Source: Cytophagales bacterium
GTDB lineage: Bacteria > Bacteroidota > Bacteroidia > Cytophagales > JAAEPT01
Direction of reading: 5' to 3'
Length of the DNA: 5,173 nucleotides
Assembly (NCBI GenBank): GCA_011524675.1
Contig: WTJX01000626.1
Location: forward strand, 1-5,173
Shown: one piece after another, positions 1-5,173 of the stretch
Position numbering within the stretch: position 1 is the stretch's first letter
How the letters are laid out: the number at the start of each line of letters is the position of its first letter
Program-made: the position numbers and the translations under genes
The notes under the pieces: model-generated
Database searches by the model: none
What the model was told of the DNA's origin: nothing
What the model saw: the letters and a program-made list of their open reading frames with translations, nothing else

Positions 1-209
1 GTTTGGATTGGAAGGATAGAGCTTTGTAGGAATTAAATGAGGGTAGAGCGTTAAGAAAAACGTTTAAGGCGAAAAGTGCAAGGTCGTAGAACTTGAATGT
101 CTAGGATTAGGAAGGGATATAAACTTTGTACTAAAGACTCAATACTAAATCTCGTTCATGAGCTTTTTGCTACTTGTAACACCAAATATTAACAACAATG
201 CTACTATAA
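1..209. other. Non-coding left flank
   Basis: No coding region is supported here. The three plus-strand frames each meet a stop within the first 36 bases, and the one minus-strand ATG (near 157) stops after four codons. Two weak structures are visible. A degenerate direct repeat (5-28 and 104-130) shares GGATT, GGAAGG and CTTTGTA with small gaps. The heptamer TACTAAA occurs at 129-135 and 143-149, exactly 14 bases apart, which may be a worn version of the heptamer arrays seen elsewhere in the window. The segment also holds the downstream side of the minus-strand gene, with no convincing hairpin plus T-run. Confidence 0.6.
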
Positions 210-746
210 TTATTTCCTTTCTTTAGCATACAAACGCTCTATCTCTCTCTTCCATAATTTTGGAAAGCTTACCGTCAAATAACGTTTGTCTTCGGTAAAA
301 TATATACCTCTAGGAATCACCTTTAGAAAGTAAAATAGCTCTACTGGCTGAGGGTGTATCGTCTGTATTGGCTTGACTCCGTATCTCTTTTCAAAAGTAA
401 TTTTTCCTTCTTTTTTATTTAACCCTAAGATATTCCCTCTAGGTACATTATAAAGGTAAGTTGGGTGGTTTGCATAAGACCATAAGTCAAATTTCTTAAT
501 TTGTTTTTTATTTAACCACCACAAGTATCCCATCCAAAGAGAAATGATAGCCAAACTCAAAACTATATGCAAATACCAATTTTCTTTTATTTCATACTTA
601 CTATTAAAGTAAAAATAGGTAGAGAAAAAAATAATAAAAGGCAGATGATATATGTATATACTCCATTGTGTTTTTTTGAAAACGAAAAATGGTGAGATAG
701 CTGTCATATAAATTAAAGCTAAGAGCATAAAAATAATGGATATCAT
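210..746 (-). CDS. Hypothetical small membrane protein with a cytosolic-looking C-terminal domain
   Basis: I do not recognise a family. The ATG at 744-746 gives 178 residues. The same frame is open to a TTG at 801-803, which would add 19 residues (beginning MKKLFFISTL); I prefer ATG because TTG starts are rare in this kind of genome, and neither start has a clear ribosome binding site. Numbered from the ATG, hydrophobic segments lie at about 1-23, 28-48 and 58-77, with lysine-rich turns between them. About 100 polar residues follow, containing ANHPTYLYNVPRGNILGL and ending in a basic, charged tail (KREIERLYAKERK). The C-terminal part carries many aromatic residues and may be a small folded domain beside the membrane. 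The gene is divergent from the sugar-metabolism pair, and nothing in its sequence ties it to that pathway. It is intact, with consistent AT-rich codon use. That it is a real gene is likely; its function is unknown. Confidence 0.7.
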   Translation of the reverse strand: MISIIFMLLALIYMTAISPFFVFKKTQWSIYIYHLPFIIFFSTYFYFNSKYEIKENWYLHIVLSLAIISLWMGYLWWLNKKQIKKFDLWSYANHPTYLYNVPRGNILGLNKKEGKITFEKRYGVKPIQTIHPQPVELFYFLKVIPRGIYFTEDKRYLTVSFPKLWKREIERLYAKERK

Positions 747-828
747 GGAATTATCTTTTAGGTGATTTATGAACAAGGTAGAAATAAAAAATAATTTTTT
801 CAAGTTTGATTGCTGCCTTAAGGGGGGT

Positions 829-843
829 ATGCTAAAATAGCAT
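829..843. promoter_or_regulatory. Palindrome in the divergent gap, possible operator
   Basis: ATGCTA-AAA-TAGCAT is a perfect 6-base inverted repeat around a 3-base centre. A further half-site, TTTTAGCAT, lies at 871-879 and is the exact reverse complement of 829-837. Both sit between the divergent starts at 746 and 902, upstream of the aldo/keto reductase, where a dimeric regulator could bind. The gap shows no good match to the Bacteroidota -7 element TAnnTTTG, so the promoters themselves could not be placed. The site is short and AT-rich and could be chance. Confidence 0.3.
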
Positions 844-901
844 CACAGTTAGAAAATATAGATCATAACATTTTAGCATTTAATCACGTCATTTGTAGTG
901 T

Positions 902-1819
902 ATGAAAAGAAAATATAATAATCTGGTATTGGGAACAGCCGCCATCGGGGGAGCATGGGGACAAGTGGACGAAAGAGAATCTATTGATACCTTGTTATTT
1001 GCATTGGGTGAGGGCATACAGCACTTAGACACTTCTCCTTCTTATAGCAAGGCAGAAGAATATATAGGGAAGGCACTGAAAGAGTGGAAGGGCGAGCGTC
1101 CTATCATTAGTACCAAATGTGGTAGGCTCAAAAGTGAAGCTGCTGACGTAGCCTATTATGATTATTCGGACGAAAACATCACAAGGAGCGTACACGAAAG
1201 TTTAGAAATTATGGGGCTTGCTCAGTTGGACATCCTTTTCTTACATGACCCTACCAATGTGCCTACATGGGAAATCTCTCGTGTGATAGCATGTTTACAC
1301 CGCATCAAAGAGGATGGCCTAGCAAAGCAAATAGGATTGGGTGGTAACTACGGAGCAGAATTTAGCCCCTTTGTAAAGAAGGAGAATTTTGATATTGTGA
1401 TGGAATACAACAGGCTCAATGCCTGCACCCTTGAAGCCTTAGAAGATTCCGTTCCTCTGTATGAGCAAGAGCAGATCACTCATTATGTCGCTAGTCCGCT
1501 GAATATGGGGCTCTTGGCAAGGAGACTAGACGAGTTTAAGCAAAACAAACCCGAATGGATAGCCCAATCCTCTGTAGATAATGCCGTGAAAGTAAAAGCC
1601 TATGCGGAGGAATTGGGTATTCCTTTGCCCAGTCTAGCGCATCGCTATTTGTTAGGGCTAGACAAGTACGCAGACAAAATTGTCATTGGTCCCAAAAAAA
1701 TGAGTCAGCTACAAGCGACCATGAATGACTGGCAACTAGGAGCTTTACCATCAGAACAAATGAACCATATCACTCAATTGATAAACACAAAACTATATGC
1801 TGCAAAATCCAATTCATAA
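902..1819 (+). CDS. Aldo/keto reductase, D-threo-aldose/L-fucose 1-dehydrogenase-like
   Basis: This is a 305-residue NAD(P)-dependent oxidoreductase of the aldo/keto reductase superfamily, a cytosolic TIM barrel. The catalytic tetrad is complete: Asp43 and Tyr48 in HLDTSPSY, Lys72 in ISTKCGR and His115 in LFLHDP. The N-terminal strand reads LVLGTAAIGG, the late barrel strand YVASPLNMGLLAR is at about 195-207, and the C-terminal cofactor loop IGPKKMSQLQ is at about 262-271. The stretch DYSDENITRSVHESLEIMGLAQLDILFLHDP resembles the aldose 1-dehydrogenase branch, which oxidises free sugars such as L-fucose to aldonolactones. The substrate is inferred from that likeness and from the neighbours, so another sugar or a reductive role remains possible. 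The length is normal. The ATG start sits just ahead of the first barrel strand; no Shine-Dalgarno motif is visible. The 3' end overlaps the next gene by 23 bases, so the two are surely co-transcribed. Confidence 0.88.
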   Translation: MKRKYNNLVLGTAAIGGAWGQVDERESIDTLLFALGEGIQHLDTSPSYSKAEEYIGKALKEWKGERPIISTKCGRLKSEAADVAYYDYSDENITRSVHESLEIMGLAQLDILFLHDPTNVPTWEISRVIACLHRIKEDGLAKQIGLGGNYGAEFSPFVKKENFDIVMEYNRLNACTLEALEDSVPLYEQEQITHYVASPLNMGLLARRLDEFKQNKPEWIAQSSVDNAVKVKAYAEELGIPLPSLAHRYLLGLDKYADKIVIGPKKMSQLQATMNDWQLGALPSEQMNHITQLINTKLYAAKSNS

Positions 1820-2969
1820 AGAAAATTTTAAAATAACGAAAGCTACCTACAGGTCTATTACTCCTTTTTGCATTCCTACCCCCTTCCAAGATGCAAGTAT
1901 GGGACCTTTTGATAAATATACTATTGGTACGCTCTGTTTAGAAGATGAGCACGGCTACCAAGGAGAAGTACCTATGTTTCAGTCGGTTGTTCCATTGGTA
2001 GAGAAGTTTTTATTTCCTAAACTCTTTACTTCTTCGGCAATAAATTACAAAGACTTACACTTTCAGCTCTATTGGGCCATCAGAAACGAAGGTTTTAGGG
2101 GTACGGCATCCAATGCGTTGGGACAGTTAGACTTGTGCTTGTATGACTTGGCAGCTAAGCGAAACCATAAACCTTTGCATCGCTACCTAGGCGCTAAGTA
2201 CGACTGGGCAAATGTATATGCTTGTGGTGGAGGTACTAACCTGTCTTTAGAAGCATTGTGCGAAGAAGCAGAACGTTACCTCTCTGAAGGATATGAAGCT
2301 TTTAAGATAAAAGTAGGCAAAGACTTTGGCGGAAATATCATTGAGGACATAGAAAGAACCATTAGCGTCAAAGAAATTATAGGTACAGAAAAGAAGTTGG
2401 CTGTCGATGCCAATCAGATTTGGAGTGTAGCACAAACTTTATCTTATCTGCAAGATGTAGGCGAGGAGTTGGCATGGATGGAAGAGCCTATACATTCTGC
2501 TTCGCTCGAAGAGATCAGAACGCTATGCGAAAAAACAGAAGTACCTATTTCTTATGGTGAAAGCGAACGCTCAGGGAAGGTGTTTCCTACTTTGGTGAAA
2601 TATGGTGTGAAGCATTTGCAACCGATAGTAGGTTATTTGGCGAGTTTGGACGAATGGTTTGATGTAGCCAAGATGGCAAAAGAGCATCAATTGTTTTTCT
2701 CGTCGGGAGGCTTTTCACAGTTCAATTGCTCCGTAGTGGCAGCAGCAGGAAAGGACGCTTATACGGAATATTTAGAACCACTCAACTCCTCTATAAACCA
2801 ATATTTGCTTTATGGTCCTAAAATAGAAGATGGGAAGTTTTTCTTGCAAAGTGAAGCAGGCATTACAGCCAAAATCAATTGGGAGAAAGTGAAAATGGAT
2901 GGAGAGCTAGAGCAAGAAAAAAGCTGGACGGCAGATGACTTTGTCAATGTAGGGGCAATGGTCAACTAA
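1797..2969 (+). CDS. Enolase-superfamily (mandelate racemase-like) protein, possible acid-sugar dehydratase
   Basis: This 390-residue protein has an N-terminal capping domain (about 11-135) and a C-terminal barrel (about 140-370). Family marks are the KxK motif in AFKIKVG (Lys170, Lys172) and metal ligands Asp204 (VDAN), Glu229 (WMEEP) and Glu255 (SYGESE), all at normal spacing. Members abstract a proton alpha to a carboxylate using Mg2+; those beside aldose dehydrogenases usually dehydrate aldonates to 2-keto-3-deoxy acids. Oddly, the usual QPD aspartate is Ile277 (LQPIVGY), and the usual Pro-His after the next strand reads SSGG (302-305), so the His-Asp dyad seems absent. The Glu in EYLEP (Glu327) is retained. 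It could be a dehydratase with a different acid/base pair, an epimerase or a racemase. The ATG lies inside the end of the reductase gene in another frame, implying translational coupling. The next Met (35) would cut into the capping domain, so this start is favoured. Confidence 0.87.
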   Translation: MLQNPIHKENFKITKATYRSITPFCIPTPFQDASMGPFDKYTIGTLCLEDEHGYQGEVPMFQSVVPLVEKFLFPKLFTSSAINYKDLHFQLYWAIRNEGFRGTASNALGQLDLCLYDLAAKRNHKPLHRYLGAKYDWANVYACGGGTNLSLEALCEEAERYLSEGYEAFKIKVGKDFGGNIIEDIERTISVKEIIGTEKKLAVDANQIWSVAQTLSYLQDVGEELAWMEEPIHSASLEEIRTLCEKTEVPISYGESERSGKVFPTLVKYGVKHLQPIVGYLASLDEWFDVAKMAKEHQLFFSSGGFSQFNCSVVAAAGKDAYTEYLEPLNSSINQYLLYGPKIEDGKFFLQSEAGITAKINWEKVKMDGELEQEKSWTADDFVNVGAMVN

Positions 2970-2970
2970 T

Positions 2971-3040
2971 AGTACGAAGTATTAAGTACAAAGTATCAAG
3001 TACAATGTACCAAGTATTAAGTACGAAGTACAAAGTAATA
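2971..3040. repeat. Tandem heptamer array, AGTACNA-like, ten units
   Basis: Beginning one base after the stop codon of the enolase-family gene, ten consecutive 7-base units can be read without a gap: AGTACGA, AGTATTA, AGTACAA, AGTATCA, AGTACAA, TGTACCA, AGTATTA, AGTACGA, AGTACAA and AGTAATA. The first four bases are nearly fixed and positions 5-6 vary. A seven-base unit cannot encode a repeated peptide in one frame and no ORF covers it. The role is unknown. Confidence 0.85.
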
Positions 3041-3120
3041 GGTAAAGGATGAGAGTGAAATAACACTTTGCTTCTGAATAGTTTTAGGTCGTTATGTACT
3101 AGTTTTTCATGTTGTGTAGT

Positions 3121-3231
3121 AGTCTAAAAATCTTTATAATAAAGGTCCATAACTCATAGCCCATAACCCATAACTCATAACCCATAACTCATAATCCATA
3201 GCTCATTGCTATCTCACAGTCTAAAAATCTT
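3121..3231. repeat. Direct repeat pair AGTCTAAAAATCTT flanking a heptamer array
   Basis: The 14-base sequence AGTCTAAAAATCTT occurs exactly at 3121-3134 and 3218-3231, 97 bases apart, on either side of the CATAACY array. The second copy runs into a tandem octamer, AAAATCTT twice (3224-3239), ending four bases before the symporter start codon. The pair may reflect slippage or duplication that created or moved the array; there is no transposase and no terminal inverted repeat. Confidence 0.7.
3148..3210. repeat. Tandem heptamer array, CATAACY-like, nine units
   Basis: Nine contiguous 7-base units: CATAACT, CATAGCC, CATAACC, CATAACT, CATAACC, CATAACT, CATAATC, CATAGCT and CATTGCT. The units are most alike in the middle and decay toward the right end. 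The array lies in the 5' leader region of the symporter gene, 33 bases ahead of its ATG, so it could be transcribed as untranslated leader, although no promoter could be placed. A related stretch in the opposite orientation lies at 5062-5082. Confidence 0.85.
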
Positions 3232-3243
3232 AAAATCTTACAT

Positions 3244-4806
3244 ATGAATGTCAACTTATCAATCTTAGACCTTACTGTCATAGGAGTTTATATTGTAGCT
3301 TTATTGTTTATAGGGCTATTTGTTGGAATAAAAGAAAAAATAACATCCTCTAAAGATTTGTTTCTTGGTGGTGGTAAACTCAAGTGGCCCGCCATAGGCT
3401 TTTCTATCTTTAGCACCAATGTGAGCCCGATGATGGTCGTAGGGACGGCAGGTCTAGCCTATTCCAAGGGAATGGTATCAGCCAATTTTGAGTGGTTGGC
3501 GTGGATATTTCTTATGCTGATGGCTATGGTTTTTGCTCCTCACTACCTCAATAACAAAATATCGACTATGCCAGAGTTTTTGAAAGTACGCTATGGCAAA
3601 AATGCCTATCACTTTTTGTCCTACTACCTTCTTTTTTCTATTCTATTCTTGTGGCTAGGCGGGGCTTTGTATGTAGGAGGGAAAATTATAGCCGAAATAT
3701 TCTCTATTCATCTTGCGTGGTCTGTTATCGTTATTGCTTTGCTAGCCACTAGTTTTACCGTCTTAGGAGGACTCAAAGCCATTGTGCGTACAGATATTTT
3801 TCAGTCGATCATCATCATTGTAGGCTCAATCATTTTGATCTATATGGGCATGGAAAAAATAGGAGGGTTTGAGAAGTTGTACGCAAAAGTGCCCGAAGAT
3901 CATTGGAAACTATTCTTAACAAATGATGATAAGTACTCTTGGTACACCATCATATTAGGTTATCCCGTAGTCGCCATCTTTTACTTTTGTACAGATCAAA
4001 TGATTGTACAGAAGACACTTGCAGCAAAAAACATCGAAGAAGGGCAAAAAGGAGCCGTATTTACTTCTTTCCTAAAAATGCTTATGCCTTTATTGTTTAT
4101 CCCAGGCTTATTATGTGTGGTGCTTTTTCCAGATATAGAAGCAGACAATGCTTATGTAACCATGGTAACCAACTTACTACCTTCAGGGTTAGTCGGTTTG
4201 ATCGTAGCGGCGATGCTCGCGGCCTTGATTAATACGGTAGCTGCTGGATTCAATTCTTTTAGTACCATCTTCACTTTAGAACTATATAAAAGAAAATATC
4301 CACACATCACACCCATGCAAGAGAAAAAGGTAGGGCAGTATGTTATCTTGCTTTGTTCTGTCTTAGCCGTAGGGGTAGCGATTACCTTTTCATTTTTAGG
4401 TAAAGAAGTATTTGAAATCACGCAAAGTCTGATGGGCTTTTTTGCTCCTCCGCTCTCAGCCGTATTTTTGTTGGGGGTCTTATGGAAAAGGGCTACGCCA
4501 AAAGCAGGGGAGATCACCTTGATAGGAGGGGGCATACTTTGTTTGATCGTATGTTTATGTTATAATCTGAACATACCAAAAGACTTTGATAAGGTTCCTT
4601 TTATGCTACTTTCTTTTTATTTATTTGCAATATTAAGTGCTGTTTTAGTTGTGAGTTCTTATCTGACGACACCAGCACCAGAAAAAGCCTTACCTTCGTT
4701 GAAAGAATCCTATGCTAATATGGGCTATAGCTCTTCCAAAAAGATATGGATGCTTTGGCTCTGCATATGCGTAATGATGATTTGCCTGTACATATATTTT
4801 AACTAA
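3244..4806 (+). CDS. Sodium:solute symporter (SSS family, TC 2.A.21), SGLT-like
   Basis: This 520-residue inner-membrane transporter should couple Na+ entry to uptake of an organic solute, probably a sugar or sugar acid given the upstream enzymes. About fourteen hydrophobic segments are visible (near 8-28, 47-69, 82-100, 122-145, 155-175, 185-203, 233-252, 273-295, 311-345, 365-385, 393-413, 423-440, 451-471 and 502-519), as in SGLT-type members. Family motifs are TVLGGLKAIVRTDIFQS (172-188) and the segment from DNAYVTMVTNLLPSG (301-315) through AALINTVAAGFNSFSTIF (326-343) to ELYKR. Aligned by eye to vSGLT, the Na2 positions Ala361/Ser364/Ser365 read Ala327/Asn330/Thr331. The Thr keeps a coordinating hydroxyl; the Asn is less usual. 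The ATG is the natural start, with an A/T-rich leader and no Shine-Dalgarno motif. The 274-base gap upstream leaves open whether it shares the operon transcript or has its own promoter. Confidence 0.9.
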   Translation: MNVNLSILDLTVIGVYIVALLFIGLFVGIKEKITSSKDLFLGGGKLKWPAIGFSIFSTNVSPMMVVGTAGLAYSKGMVSANFEWLAWIFLMLMAMVFAPHYLNNKISTMPEFLKVRYGKNAYHFLSYYLLFSILFLWLGGALYVGGKIIAEIFSIHLAWSVIVIALLATSFTVLGGLKAIVRTDIFQSIIIIVGSIILIYMGMEKIGGFEKLYAKVPEDHWKLFLTNDDKYSWYTIILGYPVVAIFYFCTDQMIVQKTLAAKNIEEGQKGAVFTSFLKMLMPLLFIPGLLCVVLFPDIEADNAYVTMVTNLLPSGLVGLIVAAMLAALINTVAAGFNSFSTIFTLELYKRKYPHITPMQEKKVGQYVILLCSVLAVGVAITFSFLGKEVFEITQSLMGFFAPPLSAVFLLGVLWKRATPKAGEITLIGGGILCLIVCLCYNLNIPKDFDKVPFMLLSFYLFAILSAVLVVSSYLTTPAPEKALPSLKESYANMGYSSSKKIWMLWLCICVMMICLYIYFN

Positions 4807-4827
4807 AAAGGTCAAAGGTTGAAGGTT
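4807..4827. repeat. Heptamer triplet RAAGGTY
   Basis: AAAGGTC, AAAGGTT and GAAGGTT follow one another directly after the symporter stop codon. A similar piece, GTCAAAGGTGAA, recurs near 5028. Three units alone could be chance, but the period matches the other arrays in the window. Confidence 0.6.
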
Positions 4828-4832
4828 TTGCA

Positions 4833-4860
4833 GTGATTAGTGGTTAATGGTTAGTGATTA
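4833..4860. repeat. Heptamer array RTGRTTA, four units
   Basis: GTGATTA, GTGGTTA, ATGGTTA and GTGATTA are contiguous, followed by a decayed ATAATTT. The same unit, in the same orientation and with the same left flank (TTTT, then CA), recurs at 5087-5114. Confidence 0.75.
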
Positions 4861-4940
4861 ATAATTTTCATTCTAAACACTTAATAATCAATGCTATACA
4901 CTAAAAAAGCCAACAGCTAAAAGTTTATAAACTATTGACC

Positions 4941-4959
4941 AAAAAGCGCAAAGCTTTTT
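4941..4959. terminator. Possible terminator-like hairpin
   Basis: AAAAAGC (4941-4947) pairs perfectly with GCTTTTT (4953-4959) around a GCAAA loop. It lies 134 bases after the symporter stop. The stem is mostly A/T, with only two G/C pairs and the T-run inside the stem, so its strength as an intrinsic terminator is doubtful; by symmetry it could act on either strand. Confidence 0.3.
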
Positions 4960-4961
4960 AA

Positions 4962-5013
4962 ACTTGAACACATGAACACTTGAATACATGAACACATTCT
5001 AAACACATGAAAC
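4962..5013. repeat. Octamer array ACWTGAAC
   Basis: Four contiguous 8-base units, ACTTGAAC, ACATGAAC, ACTTGAAT and ACATGAAC (4962-4993), are followed by decayed copies ending in ACATGAAAC near 5013. Units alternate T and A at the third position, so the true period may be 16. This is the clearest array here whose unit is not seven bases. Confidence 0.7.
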
Positions 5014-5061
5014 AAGCATGTCGAATGTCAAAGGTGAAAAGAGTGGCTAATGAATGGTTTT

Positions 5062-5082
5062 GAGTTATGAATTATGAGTTTT
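5062..5082. repeat. Heptamer block GAGTTAT, inverted CATAACY family
   Basis: GAGTTAT, GAATTAT and GAGTTTT are contiguous. The reverse complement of 5061-5080 matches 3186-3205 at 18 of 20 positions, so this is an inverted relative of the CATAACY array on the other side of the symporter gene. Confidence 0.65.
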
Positions 5083-5086
5083 TTCA

Positions 5087-5114
5087 GTGATTAGTGATTA
5101 ACGATTAGTGTTTA
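5087..5114. repeat. Heptamer array RYGATTA, four units
   Basis: GTGATTA, GTGATTA, ACGATTA and GTGTTTA are contiguous and are followed by an AATAAAAATTTT tail that parallels the AATAATTTT after the array at 4833-4860. The two arrays look like diverged copies of one block. Confidence 0.7.
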
Positions 5115-5173
5115 ATAAAAATTTTAACAAAGATTAGTGGCTTAAAATTTACGATTGAGCGATTGACTATTTA

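Larger units (their letters stand above)
4807..5173. other. Non-coding right flank packed with short tandem repeats
   Basis: Nothing codes in these 367 bases as far as I can see. The stretch holds, in order, a RAAGGTY heptamer triplet, an RTGRTTA heptamer array, a 12-base palindrome AGTTTATAAACT (4922-4933), an A/T hairpin, an octamer array, an inverted CATAACY-type block and a second RTGRTTA array. At the very end is a tandem octamer (ACGATTGA, GCGATTGA; 5151-5166) that may be the start of another array cut by the window edge. Confidence 0.7.

Noticed and set aside
1..209. Partial gene running off the left edge
   Set aside because: All plus frames stop within 36 bases and the only minus-strand ATG stops after four codons.
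2247..2435. 62-codon minus-strand open frame inside the enolase-family gene
   Set aside because: Lies wholly within a well-supported gene whose catalytic motifs are in the plus frame; it has no family features and no start context.
2971..3210. CRISPR array
   Set aside because: Units are 7 bases and contiguous, with no 25-40 base repeats, no unique spacers and no cas genes.
2970..3243. Bacteroidota promoter (TAnnTTTG with an upstream TTG element) for the symporter
   Set aside because: Near matches such as TAGTTTTA and TAGTTTTT miss the final G and lack a correctly spaced upstream element, so no promoter is called.
3939..4232. 97-codon plus-strand open frame inside the symporter
   Set aside because: An out-of-frame shadow of the transporter; the translation is rich in Arg, His and Ser without domain-like character.
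4152..4535. 127-codon minus-strand open frame inside the symporter
   Set aside because: Antisense to conserved transmembrane segments of the symporter, with no recognisable motifs.
4855..4890. Hairpin TGATTA/TAATCA after the symporter
   Set aside because: Only six A/T-rich pairs with a 24-base loop, and explained by heptamer units in opposite orientations.

Overview
The window is AT-rich bacterial DNA that looks like Bacteroidota, probably Cytophagales- or Flavobacteriia-like. The reasons are AT-rich genes, no clear Shine-Dalgarno motif ahead of any of the four starts, and long non-coding gaps filled with short tandem repeats. This assignment is inferred from style, with no marker gene to confirm it.

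Layout: positions 1-209 are non-coding. A small unrecognised membrane protein lies on the minus strand (210-746). It is divergent from a plus-strand pair across a gap (747-901) that contains a palindrome. The plus-strand pair is an aldo/keto reductase (902-1819) and an enolase-superfamily (mandelate-racemase-like) protein (1797-2969) that overlap by 23 bases and so form one transcription unit. A 274-base gap made largely of two heptamer arrays follows. Next is a sodium:solute symporter (3244-4806), then 367 bases of non-coding DNA with more short arrays up to the window end.

How the genes may work together: an AKR resembling D-threo-aldose/L-fucose 1-dehydrogenases, an acid-sugar-dehydratase-like enolase-superfamily enzyme and an SSS-family transporter are the expected parts of a non-phosphorylative sugar oxidation route (uptake, oxidation to lactone/aldonate, dehydration to a 2-keto-3-deoxy acid). 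No lactonase, aldolase, keto-deoxy-acid dehydrogenase or regulator is visible, so the substrate cannot be named. By eye, the enolase-family protein lacks the usual His-Asp dyad while keeping KxK and the metal ligands, so its chemistry is uncertain.

The most unusual structure is in the gaps. At least six tandem arrays with unrelated sequences (AGTACNA, CATAACY, RAAGGTY, RTGRTTA and others) nearly all share a 7-base unit. They lie downstream of genes and are absent from the divergent promoter gap.
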